Assembly: GCF_015689335.1 (NCBI RefSeq)
Contig: NZ_CP065053.1
Location: forward strand, 2,046,001 to 2,110,000
Direction: 5' to 3'
Source: Massilia antarctica
GTDB taxonomy: Bacteria > Pseudomonadota > Gammaproteobacteria > Burkholderiales > Burkholderiaceae_D
Length of the DNA stretch: 64,000 bases
The notes below the pieces were generated by a model. The model worked only from the letters and a program-made list of their open reading frames with translations. It was not told the DNA's origin and searched no databases. A program made the translations under genes and the position numbers. Each line of letters begins with the position of its first letter. Position 1 is the first letter of the stretch. Of this stretch, positions 1 through 8,797 are shown piece after piece.

Positions 1-971
1 ATACTGAAGTTTTTGGCGTGGCCATCCGGTGCGCGAAGCATCCAAAACAGCAGTTGGGATGCCATGAGCGTGCGCATATCTGCGGCTTTCTCCCGCGATT
101 GCTGCAGCAGGGTGAACATCTGTTTAAGGCCCGGGCCGCCGTCGTTTTCGTATTTCAGCAGCGGCGATGTTCCCGTGGCCTGGCAAAAGTCCTCCTGGAC
201 AAGCCGGAACAGCTGCTGACCATCGGCCGAGCGCGTGCGGTCGAAGCGCTCGACGACGAGCACGCGTTGCGCGCCAAACGTCGCAATCTCGGCATTGGCC
301 GTGGGCAGTCCGAATTCCTTGAACAGTCTCAGGCACAACCACTCGTTGTCGACCGACGTGGTGAAGTCGGCCCGCTTCCCGCCCACCATCCCGATGGGGA
401 GCTTGATGATGTGTGTCGTCGGCGTGGCGCCGCGCGGCTTCATCCATTTTCCATCCCACCAGAGGAATGCATCCTTCTCCTGCGCCCCGGCGAGCGAAAT
501 GCGGAAGTCGTCGTCGTTATCGGCGGCGCCGTGCCGCTCCAGGTTCACCACGTCAAGTAGGTGGCGCTCGATGTCCTCCTCGCTGACGGCGATGCCGTCA
601 ACATGAACAAGCCCTTCCGGTTTGGCACCTTCCGGCAGCAGCTGCAAGGCGCCGACGCAGTCCCGGCCAACGGCCGCGAGCAGGTCGAAAGGGTCGAGCG
701 AGCCTGTCTTGAACCGGGTCGCAATACGCTTACGAATGATGTCGCTGTCTGGAAGCAATCCCTCGAAGTAGTTTGAGACATGTGCGCCCTTAAGTGGCTC
801 ATCGCGCATATTGAACGGCAACGACAGCGAGATGGGGCGACCAAGCCTTGATTGGCGCCAGCCGGCGTCGTACGCTAGTTCGGAGTCCCCGTTGGCATTG
901 ACCGTCCAGCGGCCGACGTAGTCGCCGTTGGCCCAGAGGTGCAGTGTTTGGCTGTGCGAGCGGCGACCCAT
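1..971 (-). CDS. hipA: HipA-family serine/threonine kinase toxin, partial (C-terminus outside window)
   Basis: Read on the minus strand from ATG at 971-969; 323 codons are visible before the window edge. The protein has the HipA N-terminal subdomain followed by the kinase fold. The loop SLAGAQEK with Ser159 matches the autophosphorylated serine of E. coli HipA, the segment TPTTHIIKLP follows it, and the catalytic DGHAKN motif (Asp316) is reached just before the cut. By family knowledge HipA phosphorylates glutamyl-tRNA synthetase and induces persistence; that target is not shown here. The start lies 2 nt after the stop of hipB, which implies translational coupling, as in other hipBA operons. 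A stand-alone HipA kinase without toxicity cannot be excluded. Confidence 0.93.
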   Translation of the reverse strand, partial: MGRRSHSQTLHLWANGDYVGRWTVNANGDSELAYDAGWRQSRLGRPISLSLPFNMRDEPLKGAHVSNYFEGLLPDSDIIRKRIATRFKTGSLDPFDLLAAVGRDCVGALQLLPEGAKPEGLVHVDGIAVSEEDIERHLLDVVNLERHGAADNDDDFRISLAGAQEKDAFLWWDGKWMKPRGATPTTHIIKLPIGMVGGKRADFTTSVDNEWLCLRLFKEFGLPTANAEIATFGAQRVLVVERFDRTRSADGQQLFRLVQEDFCQATGTSPLLKYENDGGPGLKQMFTLLQQSREKAADMRTLMASQLLFWMLRAPDGHAKNFS

Positions 972-973
972 GG

Positions 974-1237
974 CTACCACTCCGCCGAGCTGCTTGCCGT
1001 CGATGTATCGCGCTCGCCCAAGTGCAACTCCAGCTCGAGGGCCGAACACCAGCTCAGCAGCTGCTTGACGCTGATTTCGTCGGCATGGCTCTCGAGGTAC
1101 GAGATGCGATTCTGGCTCAAGCCAACATGAGTCGCGACGGCCGCTTGGGTGAGCTTGTGTCGCTTGCGAGTCGACACGAGCAGCTGGCCGAGCTGTGGCC
1201 CGGTGAGCAGAAGTTGGGAGAGGGGGGCGAAAGACAT
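974..1237 (-). CDS. hipB: HipB-like antitoxin, XRE-family DNA-binding protein
   Basis: An 87-residue protein with one Cro/CI-type helix-turn-helix (about residues 15-72; LTQAAVATHVGLSQNRISYLE carries the two DNA helices). It is the first gene of the hipBA pair. HipB proteins neutralise HipA by binding it and repress their own promoter. Here four inverted repeats of the HipB-operator kind lie immediately upstream, around a recognisable promoter, so autorepression is strongly indicated. No clear Shine-Dalgarno precedes ATG 1237; the leader is very AT-rich. GC content is below that of the surrounding chromosome, which fits acquisition by transfer. Confidence 0.9.
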   Translation of the reverse strand: MSFAPLSQLLLTGPQLGQLLVSTRKRHKLTQAAVATHVGLSQNRISYLESHADEISVKQLLSWCSALELELHLGERDTSTASSSAEW

Positions 1238-1243
1238 TTAAAA

Positions 1244-1338
1244 TATCCGTTATTCAGATAAATTAATTTTACCCGAAATTCAGATAAAGTCAATATATCC
1301 GAATATCGGATAAATTCAATTTATCCGTATAGCGGATA
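1244..1338. promoter_or_regulatory. Four HipB operators in exact 26-bp phase
   Basis: Four inverted repeats of form TATCCG-N5-CGGATA occur at 1244-1260, 1270-1286, 1296-1312 and 1322-1338. Sites 3 and 4 are perfect; sites 1 and 2 have CAGATA as right arm, and site 2 has TACCCG as left arm. Each begins exactly 26 bp after the previous one. Site 2 fills the space between the -35 and -10, site 1 covers the expected transcription start, site 3 lies just upstream of the -35. The arms match the E. coli HipB consensus (TATCC...GGATA), but with a spacer one base shorter. 1339-1479 beyond the sites holds nothing I can identify. Confidence 0.85.
1266..1293 (-). promoter_or_regulatory. hipBA promoter (sigma-70 type)
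   Basis: On the minus strand TTGACT (1293-1288) and TAAAAT (1271-1266) are separated by 16 bp, each one mismatch from consensus. A start of transcription near 1258 would give a leader of about 20 nt before hipB. The spacer is filled by operator 2. Confidence 0.7.
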
Positions 1339-1479
1339 ATTGGCTCTCAAGCAGCGGCAAGTAAGACCTTGACGGCATCTACGTAGCTATACCACAGCAC
1401 AATAGCCACGCGGCCAACGGATTCAGCACCCAGGCCGTATGAGCGCATGACCTACTCTCTACGCCCGGCGCTGAAGGCG

Positions 1480-2511
1480 TTATACGTTCTCGCCTTCGAA
1501 GTAGTCGGAGTCGATACGCTTCAATTCATACTGACTGATGGGCGACACACCTACGTTGTGATCCACCATGAATGTCGCCAACTGCTGCCCGGTGATGAGG
1601 ATGATTTTCGACGAAATAATCTTGGCGTATTCCTCAGCTTCGCGGGAGAAGTTCGAGGTTGTAATAAACACGCCTTTGTTTGCTCGTTGTCCTTGTAGCG
1701 CTCCTGCAAACTTCTGAATTTCGGGACGGCCAACTGTGCCCTCCCATCTTTTCGCTTGAACGTAGATTGCGTCTGGTCCGAGTTTATCTTCCTTGATGAT
1801 TCCATCGATACCGCCGTCGCCGCTCTTTCCGATGGCTTGGCCAGCATCGTGCCGTGATCCGCCGTAACCCATTGCGACGAGCAGGTCGATGACGAGTCGT
1901 TCAAAGAATGAAGGGGACGAGAGCTTTACTTGTTCGAGCAGCTCGGTTTCGAGGTTCACCCTTAGGCGCTGATACGCTTGGGAAAAAAGCTCCTCGGGCG
2001 TGATCTCTGCAGCTTCGGCAAGATCTCCCGGTCCATCGATGACTTGCGGCAGCGGCGCGAGCCCATCTTGCTGTTTGCTCTCATTGTGCCTAAGTTTGAA
2101 GTCAAGAAACTCGGAGAATTGGGAGAGAGTTCTGTTGTCGATGTCCGCAGGGTTTTGCGCCAGGAGCGATTGTCCTCTGGCGGTAATGCTGAAGAAGCCG
2201 CGCTTTTTCGATTCCAAGCAGCCGGCTTGTTTCAAATACGTGCGAGCCCAGCCAACGCGGTTATCGAAGAGCGGAGCGGTCCCGCTTGGGAGCATCGTAT
2301 TGCGTTCCTCATCGGTGATATTGAACTGAACGGCGAGCTTTTCAATGCAATCACGGGAGCGATGCACTTCACCGTCGGCAACCAGGCGCAGCAGCGGCAG
2401 CATGAATGTTTGGTAGTTCGGTATCGGCACGTTGAGGGTTGCAGGAGTTTTTGAACAACCATTGTAGCCTTTGTGTCCATCATCGTCAGTATCGGAGGGC
2501 AGGGTAAACAT
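1480..2511 (-). CDS. mrr: Mrr-type restriction endonuclease
   Basis: 343 residues from the furthest ATG. An N-terminal winged-helix Mrr_N domain (about 30-115) is followed by a linker and a C-terminal PD-(D/E)XK nuclease domain (about 195-320): Glu204 in FFERLV, Asp236 in GDGGIDG and QAK (Gln252, Lys254) form the expected catalytic set. Mrr enzymes cut methylated DNA. No methyltransferase lies beside it, consistent with a type IV (modification-dependent) enzyme. Start is uncertain: a GTG at 2430 would give MPIPNYQTF, which aligns with the E. coli Mrr N-terminus and a 316-residue protein closer to the family length; neither start has a good ribosome site. The gene is less GC-rich than its core neighbours. 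Confidence 0.85.
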   Translation of the reverse strand: MFTLPSDTDDDGHKGYNGCSKTPATLNVPIPNYQTFMLPLLRLVADGEVHRSRDCIEKLAVQFNITDEERNTMLPSGTAPLFDNRVGWARTYLKQAGCLESKKRGFFSITARGQSLLAQNPADIDNRTLSQFSEFLDFKLRHNESKQQDGLAPLPQVIDGPGDLAEAAEITPEELFSQAYQRLRVNLETELLEQVKLSSPSFFERLVIDLLVAMGYGGSRHDAGQAIGKSGDGGIDGIIKEDKLGPDAIYVQAKRWEGTVGRPEIQKFAGALQGQRANKGVFITTSNFSREAEEYAKIISSKIILITGQQLATFMVDHNVGVSPISQYELKRIDSDYFEGENV

Positions 2512-2570
2512 TGGAGAGTTTGGGATGTATTTCGACCGCTGCCCAAACTGCTACCCTGGCGCCAGAAAGC

Positions 2571-2597
2571 AAAAAGCCCAACCTGAAAGGCTGGGCT
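2571..2597 (-). terminator. Rho-independent terminator of tRNA-Thr
   Basis: On the minus strand a GC-rich stem (arms AGCCCAGCCT and AGGTTGGGCT with small loop) is followed by TTTTT, 17 bp beyond the tRNA 3' end. Confidence 0.75.
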
Positions 2598-2613
2598 AAG
2601 TGCTTGATTATAC

Positions 2614-2689
<76 letters not shown>

Positions 2690-2715
2690 GAAACTTTTAC
2701 AGCCGCGATTATACG

Positions 2716-3240
2716 CTATTTGATGCGCGTGAGCGTCGGACGGCCGCCTTTTTTAGGCGGATCGTTGTTGTCGTCCGGCGCCGGCGCCGTGGCCGGTACG
2801 CCGGTCGGGGCATTGTCCGAACCGGTATCCGGCACGCTCGACAGCGCCGCACCCGGCGCCTTGGCCAAGGACGGCACGCTCGACAACGGACTGTCGGTCG
2901 GCTGGCCGGCCGCGTTCTCGGAGGCCGTGCTGTTCACCTCGAACGCCATGCCCTGGCCGTTCTCGTTCGCGTAAATCGCCAGCACATTCTGCACCGGCAC
3001 GTAAATCTCGCGCGAGACGCCGCCGAAGCGGGCGTGGAACTGGACCGCGTCATTGTCCATCTTCAGGCCCGAGGTGGCGCCGAAGCTGATGTTGAGGACG
3101 ATTTCGCCTTTTTTGACGTATTCCATCGGCACCGTGGTAGCGGCGTCGACCTTCACGGCGAGGTAGGGCGTAAACCCGCTGTCGGTACACCACTCGTAAA
3201 TGGCGCGCAGCATGTAGGGCTTGGTTGAGATGTCGGGCAT
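2716..3240 (-). CDS. sspB: ClpXP protease specificity-enhancing factor SspB
   Basis: 174 residues. The N-terminal SspB fold (1-110; KPYMLRAIYEWC, GEIVLNISFGAT, VSREIYVPV) binds ssrA-tagged peptides; a long Ala/Pro-rich flexible linker (about 112-163) leads to the C-terminal GRPTLTRIK, equivalent to the ClpX-docking tail of E. coli SspB. SspB tethers ssrA-tagged substrates to ClpXP. It lies 105 bp after sspA on the same strand. SspAB behind petABC is the usual betaproteobacterial order. Confidence 0.95.
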   Translation of the reverse strand: MPDISTKPYMLRAIYEWCTDSGFTPYLAVKVDAATTVPMEYVKKGEIVLNISFGATSGLKMDNDAVQFHARFGGVSREIYVPVQNVLAIYANENGQGMAFEVNSTASENAAGQPTDSPLSSVPSLAKAPGAALSSVPDTGSDNAPTGVPATAPAPDDNNDPPKKGGRPTLTRIK

Positions 3241-3345
3241 GTTCTGGTAGTGGTGTGGTACGACGTGTACACGCCAGTCTACTGCGATTCGCCCGAAGGC
3301 GTTGTGACTGGCGTGTAACGAAAGTGGCGAAGGAGCAGCCGCCGA

Positions 3346-3957
3346 TCAGCGGCGCATGACTTTCTCGGACGGGGTCAGCGCTTCGATGTAGGCCGGACGC
3401 GAGAAGATGCGCTCGGCGTACTTCATCAGCGGCGCAGCCGTCTTCGACAGCTCGATCCCGTAGTGATCGAGGCGCCACAGCAAAGGCGCGACGGCCACGT
3501 CCAGCATCGAGAATTCATCGCCGAGCATGTACTTATTCTTCAGGAACAGCGGCGCGAGCGTGGTCAGGCGGTCGCGGATTTCCGCGCGCGCCTTGTCGTG
3601 GCTCTTGTCGTTGGCCTTGGCGCGCTCGCTCTCGAGCACGTGCACATGGACGAACAGTTCTTTCTCGAAATTGAACAGCATCAGGCGCGCACGCGCGCGC
3701 ATCAGCGGATCGGCCGGCATCAGTTGCGGATGCGGGAAGCGCTCGTCGATGTATTCGTTGATGATGTTCGATTCGTACAGGATCAGTTCGCGCTCGACCA
3801 GGATCGGTACCTGGCCGTACGGATTCATCGTCGAGATGTCTTCAGGCTTGTTGAACAGGTCCACATCGCGCACTTCGAAGTCCATGCCTTTTTCAAACAG
3901 GACCAGGCGGCAGCGTTGGGAGAATGGGCACGTGGTGCCGGAGTAGAGAACCATCAT
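3346..3957 (-). CDS. sspA: Stringent starvation protein A (GST-fold RNA polymerase-associated)
   Basis: 203 residues with a thioredoxin-like GST N-domain (1-78; YSGTTCPFSQRCRLVL at the start, NPYGQVPILV before the ESNII segment) and an all-helical C-domain. Synteny with sspB and petABC decides for SspA over a general glutathione transferase. SspA is known to bind RNA polymerase and change promoter use under starvation and acid stress. It is separated from petC by about 100 bp that contain a perfect 10-bp hairpin, so it may have its own promoter or be reached by read-through. Confidence 0.93.
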   Translation of the reverse strand: MMVLYSGTTCPFSQRCRLVLFEKGMDFEVRDVDLFNKPEDISTMNPYGQVPILVERELILYESNIINEYIDERFPHPQLMPADPLMRARARLMLFNFEKELFVHVHVLESERAKANDKSHDKARAEIRDRLTTLAPLFLKNKYMLGDEFSMLDVAVAPLLWRLDHYGIELSKTAAPLMKYAERIFSRPAYIEALTPSEKVMRR

Positions 3958-4014
3958 TTTTATAGTTCCTTAGAAACAAAGGGGGTGAAACGACGAGCGG
4001 ATCACCCCGAAATG

Positions 4015-4039
4015 TGCCCGCCGACTGACTCGGCGGGCA
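4015..4039 (-). terminator. Perfect hairpin between petC and sspA
   Basis: Arms TGCCCGCCGA and TCGGCGGGCA with a 5-nt loop, 22 bp behind the petC stop. No T-run follows on the minus strand, so it may attenuate or stabilise the transcript rather than end it. Confidence 0.45.
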
Positions 4040-4061
4040 ATGAATGAAGCGTGCAGCCTGC

Positions 4062-4823
4062 TTACTTGACTTCTTTCCAGAACGATGCGCTCAGGCGCCA
4101 AGCGAACAGGGCAAAGATCGACATCAGGAACAGCACCCACACGCCCAGGCTCTTGCGGGTGGCCGCTGCCGGCTCGGCCATCCACTCGAGGTAGGCGACC
4201 AGGTCGGCGGTCGCTTCGTCGAATTGCAGAGGCGTCATGCTGCCAGGAGAAACTTGCTCGAAACCAAGAACCTTGTGCACGGTTTTGCTTTCATCATGCG
4301 GATCTTTTTCTTCGGCCGTCTTGAGCGACCGCACGCCCTGCAACTGCCACATGGCGTGCGGCATGGCCACGTTCGCCACCACCAGGTTGTTCCAGCCAGT
4401 CGGACGGGTCTCGTCCTTGTAGAAGGTGCGCAGGTAGGTGTACAGATAGTCAGGGCCGGAGCCGGCCGAGGAAGCCTTGGCGCGGGCGATCACGGACAGG
4501 TCGGGCGGTACCACGCCGAACCATTCCTTGGCGTCGGCCGGGCGCAGCACCGTCGTCATCAGGGCGCCGACCTTCTCACCCGTAAACAACAGGTTTTCCT
4601 TGATTTGCTCTTCCGACAGCCCCAGGTCTTTCAGGCGGTTGTAGCGCATCGAGGAAGCCGAGTGGCAGTTCAGGCAATAGTTGACGAACAGCTTGGCGCC
4701 GTTTTGCAGCGAGGTCAGGCTGGGGCGCGCGGGCGCCTTGTCCAGCGGATGGGTGCCACCGCTGGCTAACGCCAGGCCCGGCAGCAATGCCAGGATCGCG
4801 ATCAGTTTTTTCGGAAAATTCAT
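4062..4823 (-). CDS. petC: Cytochrome c1 of the bc1 complex
   Basis: 253 residues from ATG 4823. A Sec signal peptide (1-21) precedes mature cytochrome c1. Heme is bound at C50-L-N-C53-H54; the distal methionine lies in NVAMPHAMW, typical of the family. A single C-terminal membrane helix (about 228-246) anchors it to the inner membrane with the heme in the periplasm. Cytochrome c1 passes electrons from the Rieske protein to soluble or membrane cytochrome c. It follows petB by 29 bp. Confidence 0.96.
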   Translation of the reverse strand: MNFPKKLIAILALLPGLALASGGTHPLDKAPARPSLTSLQNGAKLFVNYCLNCHSASSMRYNRLKDLGLSEEQIKENLLFTGEKVGALMTTVLRPADAKEWFGVVPPDLSVIARAKASSAGSGPDYLYTYLRTFYKDETRPTGWNNLVVANVAMPHAMWQLQGVRSLKTAEEKDPHDESKTVHKVLGFEQVSPGSMTPLQFDEATADLVAYLEWMAEPAAATRKSLGVWVLFLMSIFALFAWRLSASFWKEVK

Positions 4824-4852
4824 GTAATGTCCTTTTGCTGTGATGTCGTCGA

Positions 4853-6265
4853 TTAGTGCGGATGGAACGTCACACGTTTCGGCACCGGCTTGAAGGTGCC
4901 CATCGAGCTCCACCAAGGCATCAACATGAAGAAACCGAAGTACAAGAGGGTGCACACCTGCGACATGATCGTGAAGACCGCCGTCGGCAGCTGGGTACCG
5001 AGGTAGCCCAGCAGCACGAACGCGACACCGAACACGAGGTACACATATTTGTGCCAGTCGGGACGGTAGCGGATCGACTTGACCGGCGACTGGTCCAGCC
5101 ACGGCAGGGCGCCGATGATCATCACCGACGAACCGAACAGCACCACGCCCCAGAATTTCGCATCCAGGATCTGCGGCAGCATGCCGATGATGACCAGCAG
5201 CGCGAAGCCGGCGATGGCGATCTTGACCATGAACGGCAGGCGCGTCTTGACCCAGATGAAGGCCACGTAGAGGGCGATCGCACCCATCAGCACGTACATG
5301 AAGTCGGCCGTGGTGGCGCGCAGCACCGAGTAGAATGGCGTGAAGTACCAGGTCGGGGCGATGTGCGCCGGGGTCTTGAGCGAATCGGCCGGGATGAAGT
5401 TGTTGTACTCCAGGAAGTAGCCGCCCATTTCCGGGGCAAAGAACACCACCGCGCTGAAAATCAGCAGGAACACCGACACGCCGAACAGGTCGTGCGCCGA
5501 GTAGTAAGGGTGCGATGGGATCGAATCGAGCGGATGGCCGTCCGGACCCAGGGTTTCCTTGACTTCGATACCGTCAGGATTGTTCGAGCCGACTTCGTGC
5601 AGCGCGATCAGGTGGGCGGCAACCAGGCCCAGCAGAACCAGCGGAATCGCGATCACGTGGAAGGCGAAGAAGCGGTTCAGGGTGGCGTCGGACACGACGT
5701 AGTCGCCGCGGATCCACAAGGACAGGTCAGGGCCGATGAAAGGAATCGCACCGAACAGGTTGACGATCACCTGGGCGCCCCAGTACGACATCTGGCCCCA
5801 TGGCAGCAGGTAGCCGAAGAAGGCTTCGGCCATCAGGCACAGGAAGATCGCGAAACCGAACAGCCAGATCAGTTCACGTGGCTTGCGGTACGAACCGTAC
5901 AGCAGGCCGCGCGTCATGTGCAGGTAGACGATGATGAAGAAGGCCGAGGCGCCGGTCGAGTGCATATAGCGCACCAGCCAGCCCCACGGGACTTCGCGCA
6001 TGATGTATTCGACCGAACCGAAGGCTTGCAGGGCGTCCGGCTTGTAGTGCATGGTGAGGAAAATGCCGGTAACGATCTGCAACACCAGCACCAGCATCGC
6101 GAGCGAGCCGAAGATGTACCAGAAGTTGAAGTTTTTCGGCGCGTAGTACTGGCCCCACTGGTCGTTCCACAGTTTGGACAGGGGGAAGCGGTCATCCACC
6201 CAGCCCAGTGCCTTGTCGGCCACCGGCGCATTCGCGGGGAACTTTGTTTCTTTAAAAGCGGCCAT
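4853..6265 (-). CDS. petB: Cytochrome b of the bc1 complex
   Basis: 470 residues of full-length bacterial cytochrome b: eight or more membrane helices, the heme-binding histidines in the second and fourth helices ([20 protein letters not shown]) and the PEW-type Qo-site segment seen here as [14 protein letters not shown]. It forms the quinol oxidation and quinone reduction sites of complex III. The start is 1 bp after the stop of petA, so translation is coupled. Part of petA-petB-petC. Confidence 0.97.
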   Translation of the reverse strand: MAAFKETKFPANAPVADKALGWVDDRFPLSKLWNDQWGQYYAPKNFNFWYIFGSLAMLVLVLQIVTGIFLTMHYKPDALQAFGSVEYIMREVPWGWLVRYMHSTGASAFFIIVYLHMTRGLLYGSYRKPRELIWLFGFAIFLCLMAEAFFGYLLPWGQMSYWGAQVIVNLFGAIPFIGPDLSLWIRGDYVVSDATLNRFFAFHVIAIPLVLLGLVAAHLIALHEVGSNNPDGIEVKETLGPDGHPLDSIPSHPYYSAHDLFGVSVFLLIFSAVVFFAPEMGGYFLEYNNFIPADSLKTPAHIAPTWYFTPFYSVLRATTADFMYVLMGAIALYVAFIWVKTRLPFMVKIAIAGFALLVIIGMLPQILDAKFWGVVLFGSSVMIIGALPWLDQSPVKSIRYRPDWHKYVYLVFGVAFVLLGYLGTQLPTAVFTIMSQVCTLLYFGFFMLMPWWSSMGTFKPVPKRVTFHPH

Positions 6266-6266
6266 C

Positions 6267-6875
6267 TTATGCCTCGCCTTTCTCGTCTTTGCCGATGATC
6301 AGCTTGTTCTCGCTCAAGTACATATGGCGCGGCACTTCGAGGTTGTCCGGTGCCGGCTTGTTCTTGAACACGCGGCCGGCCAGGTCGAAGGTCGAACCGT
6401 GGCAAGGGCACAGGAAGCCGCCGGCCCAGTTGTCCGGCAGGTTGGGCTGGGCGCCTTCCGCGAATTTCGAGGTTGGCGAGCAACCGAGGTGCGAGCAGAT
6501 GCCGACCGCGATCAGGTATTCCGGCTTGATCGAACGGTGTTCGTTGCGCGCGTACTCTGGCGTGAGCGCGTCCGGCGTGCGCTTCGATTCCGGATCGGCC
6601 ACCGCGCTGTCGGTCTTCTTGAGCGAAGCGACCATCTCGGGCGAACGCTTGAGAATCCAGACGGGTTTGCCGCGCCACTCCACGGTCTTCATCTCGCCCG
6701 GCGCCATGCCGGTAATGTCTACTTCCACCGGCGCGCCAGCGGCTTTTGCCTTCTCCGACGGCTGGAATGTGCTTACCAAGGCTCCCGCCGTGGCCAAACC
6801 GACAACACCACCCACCGCGCACGTAGCGGCGAGCATGACGCGTCGGCCCGGATCGACCTGCTTTTCGTTACTCAT
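6267..6875 (-). CDS. petA: Ubiquinol-cytochrome c reductase Rieske iron-sulfur subunit
   Basis: 202 residues. The N-terminus has a twin-arginine motif (Arg11-Arg12) before one hydrophobic helix (about 13-34), the usual Tat-dependent, uncleaved anchor of Rieske proteins. The 2Fe-2S cluster ligands are in CSHLGC (Cys127, His129; Cys132) and CPCHGS (Cys156, Cys158, His159). First gene of petABC, with a promoter candidate about 65 bp upstream. Confidence 0.97.
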   Translation of the reverse strand: MSNEKQVDPGRRVMLAATCAVGGVVGLATAGALVSTFQPSEKAKAAGAPVEVDITGMAPGEMKTVEWRGKPVWILKRSPEMVASLKKTDSAVADPESKRTPDALTPEYARNEHRSIKPEYLIAVGICSHLGCSPTSKFAEGAQPNLPDNWAGGFLCPCHGSTFDLAGRVFKNKPAPDNLEVPRHMYLSENKLIIGKDEKGEA

Positions 6876-6939
6876 ACCAACCCCAATCAGTCAAAATGCG
6901 AAATCTTAAAAAGCTACTTAGAGCTTCTAGCAACCTTAA

Positions 6940-6967
6940 ATTATAAGGGAATAGGGGGGCGAGTTAA
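6940..6967 (-). promoter_or_regulatory. Candidate promoter of petABC
   Basis: On the minus strand TTAACT (6967-6962) and a consensus TATAAT (6945-6940) are 16 bp apart. Transcription would start near 6933, about 58 nt before petA. Confidence 0.5.
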
Positions 6968-7025
6968 AGAAAAAATGTTGCACGCGCGCCTGTCAAGAGC
7001 GAATCAGCGCCATTTTGAAACGATT

Positions 7026-7065
7026 CGGGCGCCCAATGGGGGCAATTGCCCGTTTGCGGGCGCCC
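7026..7065. promoter_or_regulatory. Nested palindromes upstream of mscL
   Basis: The perfect palindrome GGGCAATTGCCC (7040-7051) is flanked by two copies of CGGGCGCCC (7026-7034, 7057-7065). It lies in the 291-bp gap between petA and mscL. Role unknown: protein-binding site or folded mscL leader. Confidence 0.35.
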
Positions 7066-7166
7066 GCGCGCCGCCATCGCGGCGGTGGGGAACCACTGGC
7101 CCGGTTTGGTTTCTAACCGCGGTACGGTATGATCTCGATGGCTATTTCACAACCAGAGGGCAAAAA

Positions 7167-7586
7167 ATGACGATGATGAGCGAGTTCCGGCAGTTTGCTA
7201 TGAAGGGCAATGTGGTCGACCTCGCGGTCGGCGTCATCATTGGTGGCGCTTTCGGCAAGATTGTCGATTCCCTGGTGCAAGACATCATCATGCCGCCCAT
7301 CGGACGCCTGTTCGGCGGCCTCGATTTTGCCAATTACTATATTCCGCTGAACAACCAGGCCATGAACCTGCCCCTGGCGGAAGCCAAAAAAGCCGGTGCG
7401 GTGCTGGCCTACGGCAACTTCCTGACCATCCTGCTCAACTTCATCATTCTGGCCTTCATTATTTTCCAGATGATCCGCGTGATGAACAAGCTGCGCCGCG
7501 CCGAGGAGGCGCCGGCGGTGGCCCCCGCCGCCACCCCCGAAGACGTGCTGCTGCTGCGCGAGATCCGGGATTCCCTCAAAAAATAG
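7167..7586 (+). CDS. mscL: Large-conductance mechanosensitive channel
   Basis: 139 residues from ATG 7167, with AGAGGG 6 bp upstream. The short N-terminal amphipathic helix ([12 protein letters not shown]) leads into TM1 (about 15-45: [20 protein letters not shown]), a periplasmic loop, TM2 (about 82-104) and the cytoplasmic helix bundle ending in [14 protein letters not shown]. This is full family length. MscL opens under membrane tension to release solutes at osmotic downshock. Confidence 0.97.
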   Translation: MTMMSEFRQFAMKGNVVDLAVGVIIGGAFGKIVDSLVQDIIMPPIGRLFGGLDFANYYIPLNNQAMNLPLAEAKKAGAVLAYGNFLTILLNFIILAFIIFQMIRVMNKLRRAEEAPAVAPAATPEDVLLLREIRDSLKK

Positions 7587-7599
7587 AGCGGAGGGCCCG

Positions 7600-8754
7600 A
7601 TGCGGCGCTTATGGCTGTTGTTCGCCCAGGTGGTCACCGTGGCCCTGGCGCTGTACTTCGTGGCCGCGGCCCTGCGCCCGGGCTGGCTCGGCCCGCCCCT
7701 GCCGGCGCGCCGCATCGAAGCGGGCAAGCTCGCCAGCGATGTGCCGGTGCTGCAGGCGCCGGGCGCGCAGCCGGCCCCGGGCAGCTACCGCGAGGCGGCC
7801 GCGCGCGCCATGCCCGCCGTCGTCAACATCCTCACCAGCAAGAATCTCGGGCGCGCGCATCCGCTCCTGCGTGACCCCTTCTTGCGCCGCTTTTTCGGCG
7901 ACCGCCTGCCGCCCGGGGAACCGCAGTCCAGCCTCGGCTCCGGCGTGATCGTCAGCCCGGACGGCTACATCCTGACCAATAACCATGTCATCGAGGGCGC
8001 CGACCAGATCGAAGTGGTGCTGGCCGACGGGCGCAAGTGGCCGGCGCGCCTGGTCGGTAGCGATCCCGAGACCGACCTTGCGGTCATCCGCATCGGTGTG
8101 CGCAAGCTGCCGGCGATCGTGCTCGGCAACGACGAGGCCGTGCGCGTGGGCGACGTGGTGCTGGCCATCGGCAATCCCTTCGGCGTGGGCCAGACCGTCA
8201 CCCTGGGGATCGTCTCCGCGCTCGGGCGCAACAATTTGCACATCAACCAGTTCGAAAACTTCATCCAGACCGACGCGGCTATCAATTTCGGCAACTCGGG
8301 CGGGGCCCTGGTCGATACCAACGGCAACCTGCTCGGCATCAATTCGGCCATCTATTCCGAAAGCGGCGGCTCGGTCGGGATCGGCTTCGCCATTCCCGTC
8401 ACCACCGCCAAGGCCGTGATGGAGGCCATCATCCGCGACGGCGCCGTGGTGCGCGGCTGGATCGGCATCGAAACCCAGGACATCACGCCCGAGCTGGCCG
8501 ACAGCTTCGGGCTGGCGCAGCAAAGCGGCACCATCATCGCCGGCGTGGTGCGCAACGGCCCGGCCGACCGCGCCGGCCTGCGCCCCGGCGACATCGTGCT
8601 CACCGTGGCCGGCAAGCAGGTCGGCGGCACGGTCGACACGCTCAAGCTGATCGCGCAGCTTGAGCCCGGCGGCAAGGCTACAATGACCGTGATGCGCAAG
8701 AACCGCCGGGCCACGGTCGACGTCACCGTCGGCAAGCGCCCGCGGCCGCAGTGA
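7600..8754 (+). CDS. Membrane-anchored S1C serine protease, DegS/AlgW type with one PDZ domain
   Basis: 384 residues. One N-terminal membrane helix (about 5-25) without cleavage site anchors it facing the periplasm. The trypsin-like domain has His129 (TNNHV), Asp159 (ETDLAV) and Ser233 (GNSGGAL). A single PDZ domain occupies about 283-375. One PDZ plus an anchor is the DegS-like layout rather than DegP (two PDZ). In gammaproteobacteria such proteases cut an anti-sigma-E factor; no rpoE cluster is near, so that role is inference. GGAGGG lies before ATG; it follows mscL by 13 bp. Confidence 0.9.
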   Translation: MRRLWLLFAQVVTVALALYFVAAALRPGWLGPPLPARRIEAGKLASDVPVLQAPGAQPAPGSYREAAARAMPAVVNILTSKNLGRAHPLLRDPFLRRFFGDRLPPGEPQSSLGSGVIVSPDGYILTNNHVIEGADQIEVVLADGRKWPARLVGSDPETDLAVIRIGVRKLPAIVLGNDEAVRVGDVVLAIGNPFGVGQTVTLGIVSALGRNNLHINQFENFIQTDAAINFGNSGGALVDTNGNLLGINSAIYSESGGSVGIGFAIPVTTAKAVMEAIIRDGAVVRGWIGIETQDITPELADSFGLAQQSGTIIAGVVRNGPADRAGLRPGDIVLTVAGKQVGGTVDTLKLIAQLEPGGKATMTVMRKNRRATVDVTVGKRPRPQ

Positions 8755-8797
8755 TGTCGCTTTCCCTTTTTTTCCCTTCACCTTCCGGACCCACAGC

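Noticed and set aside
4856..6298. Plus-strand open frame of 480 codons opposite petB
   Set aside because: Arg/His/Gln-rich translation typical of antisense frames; petB is certain.
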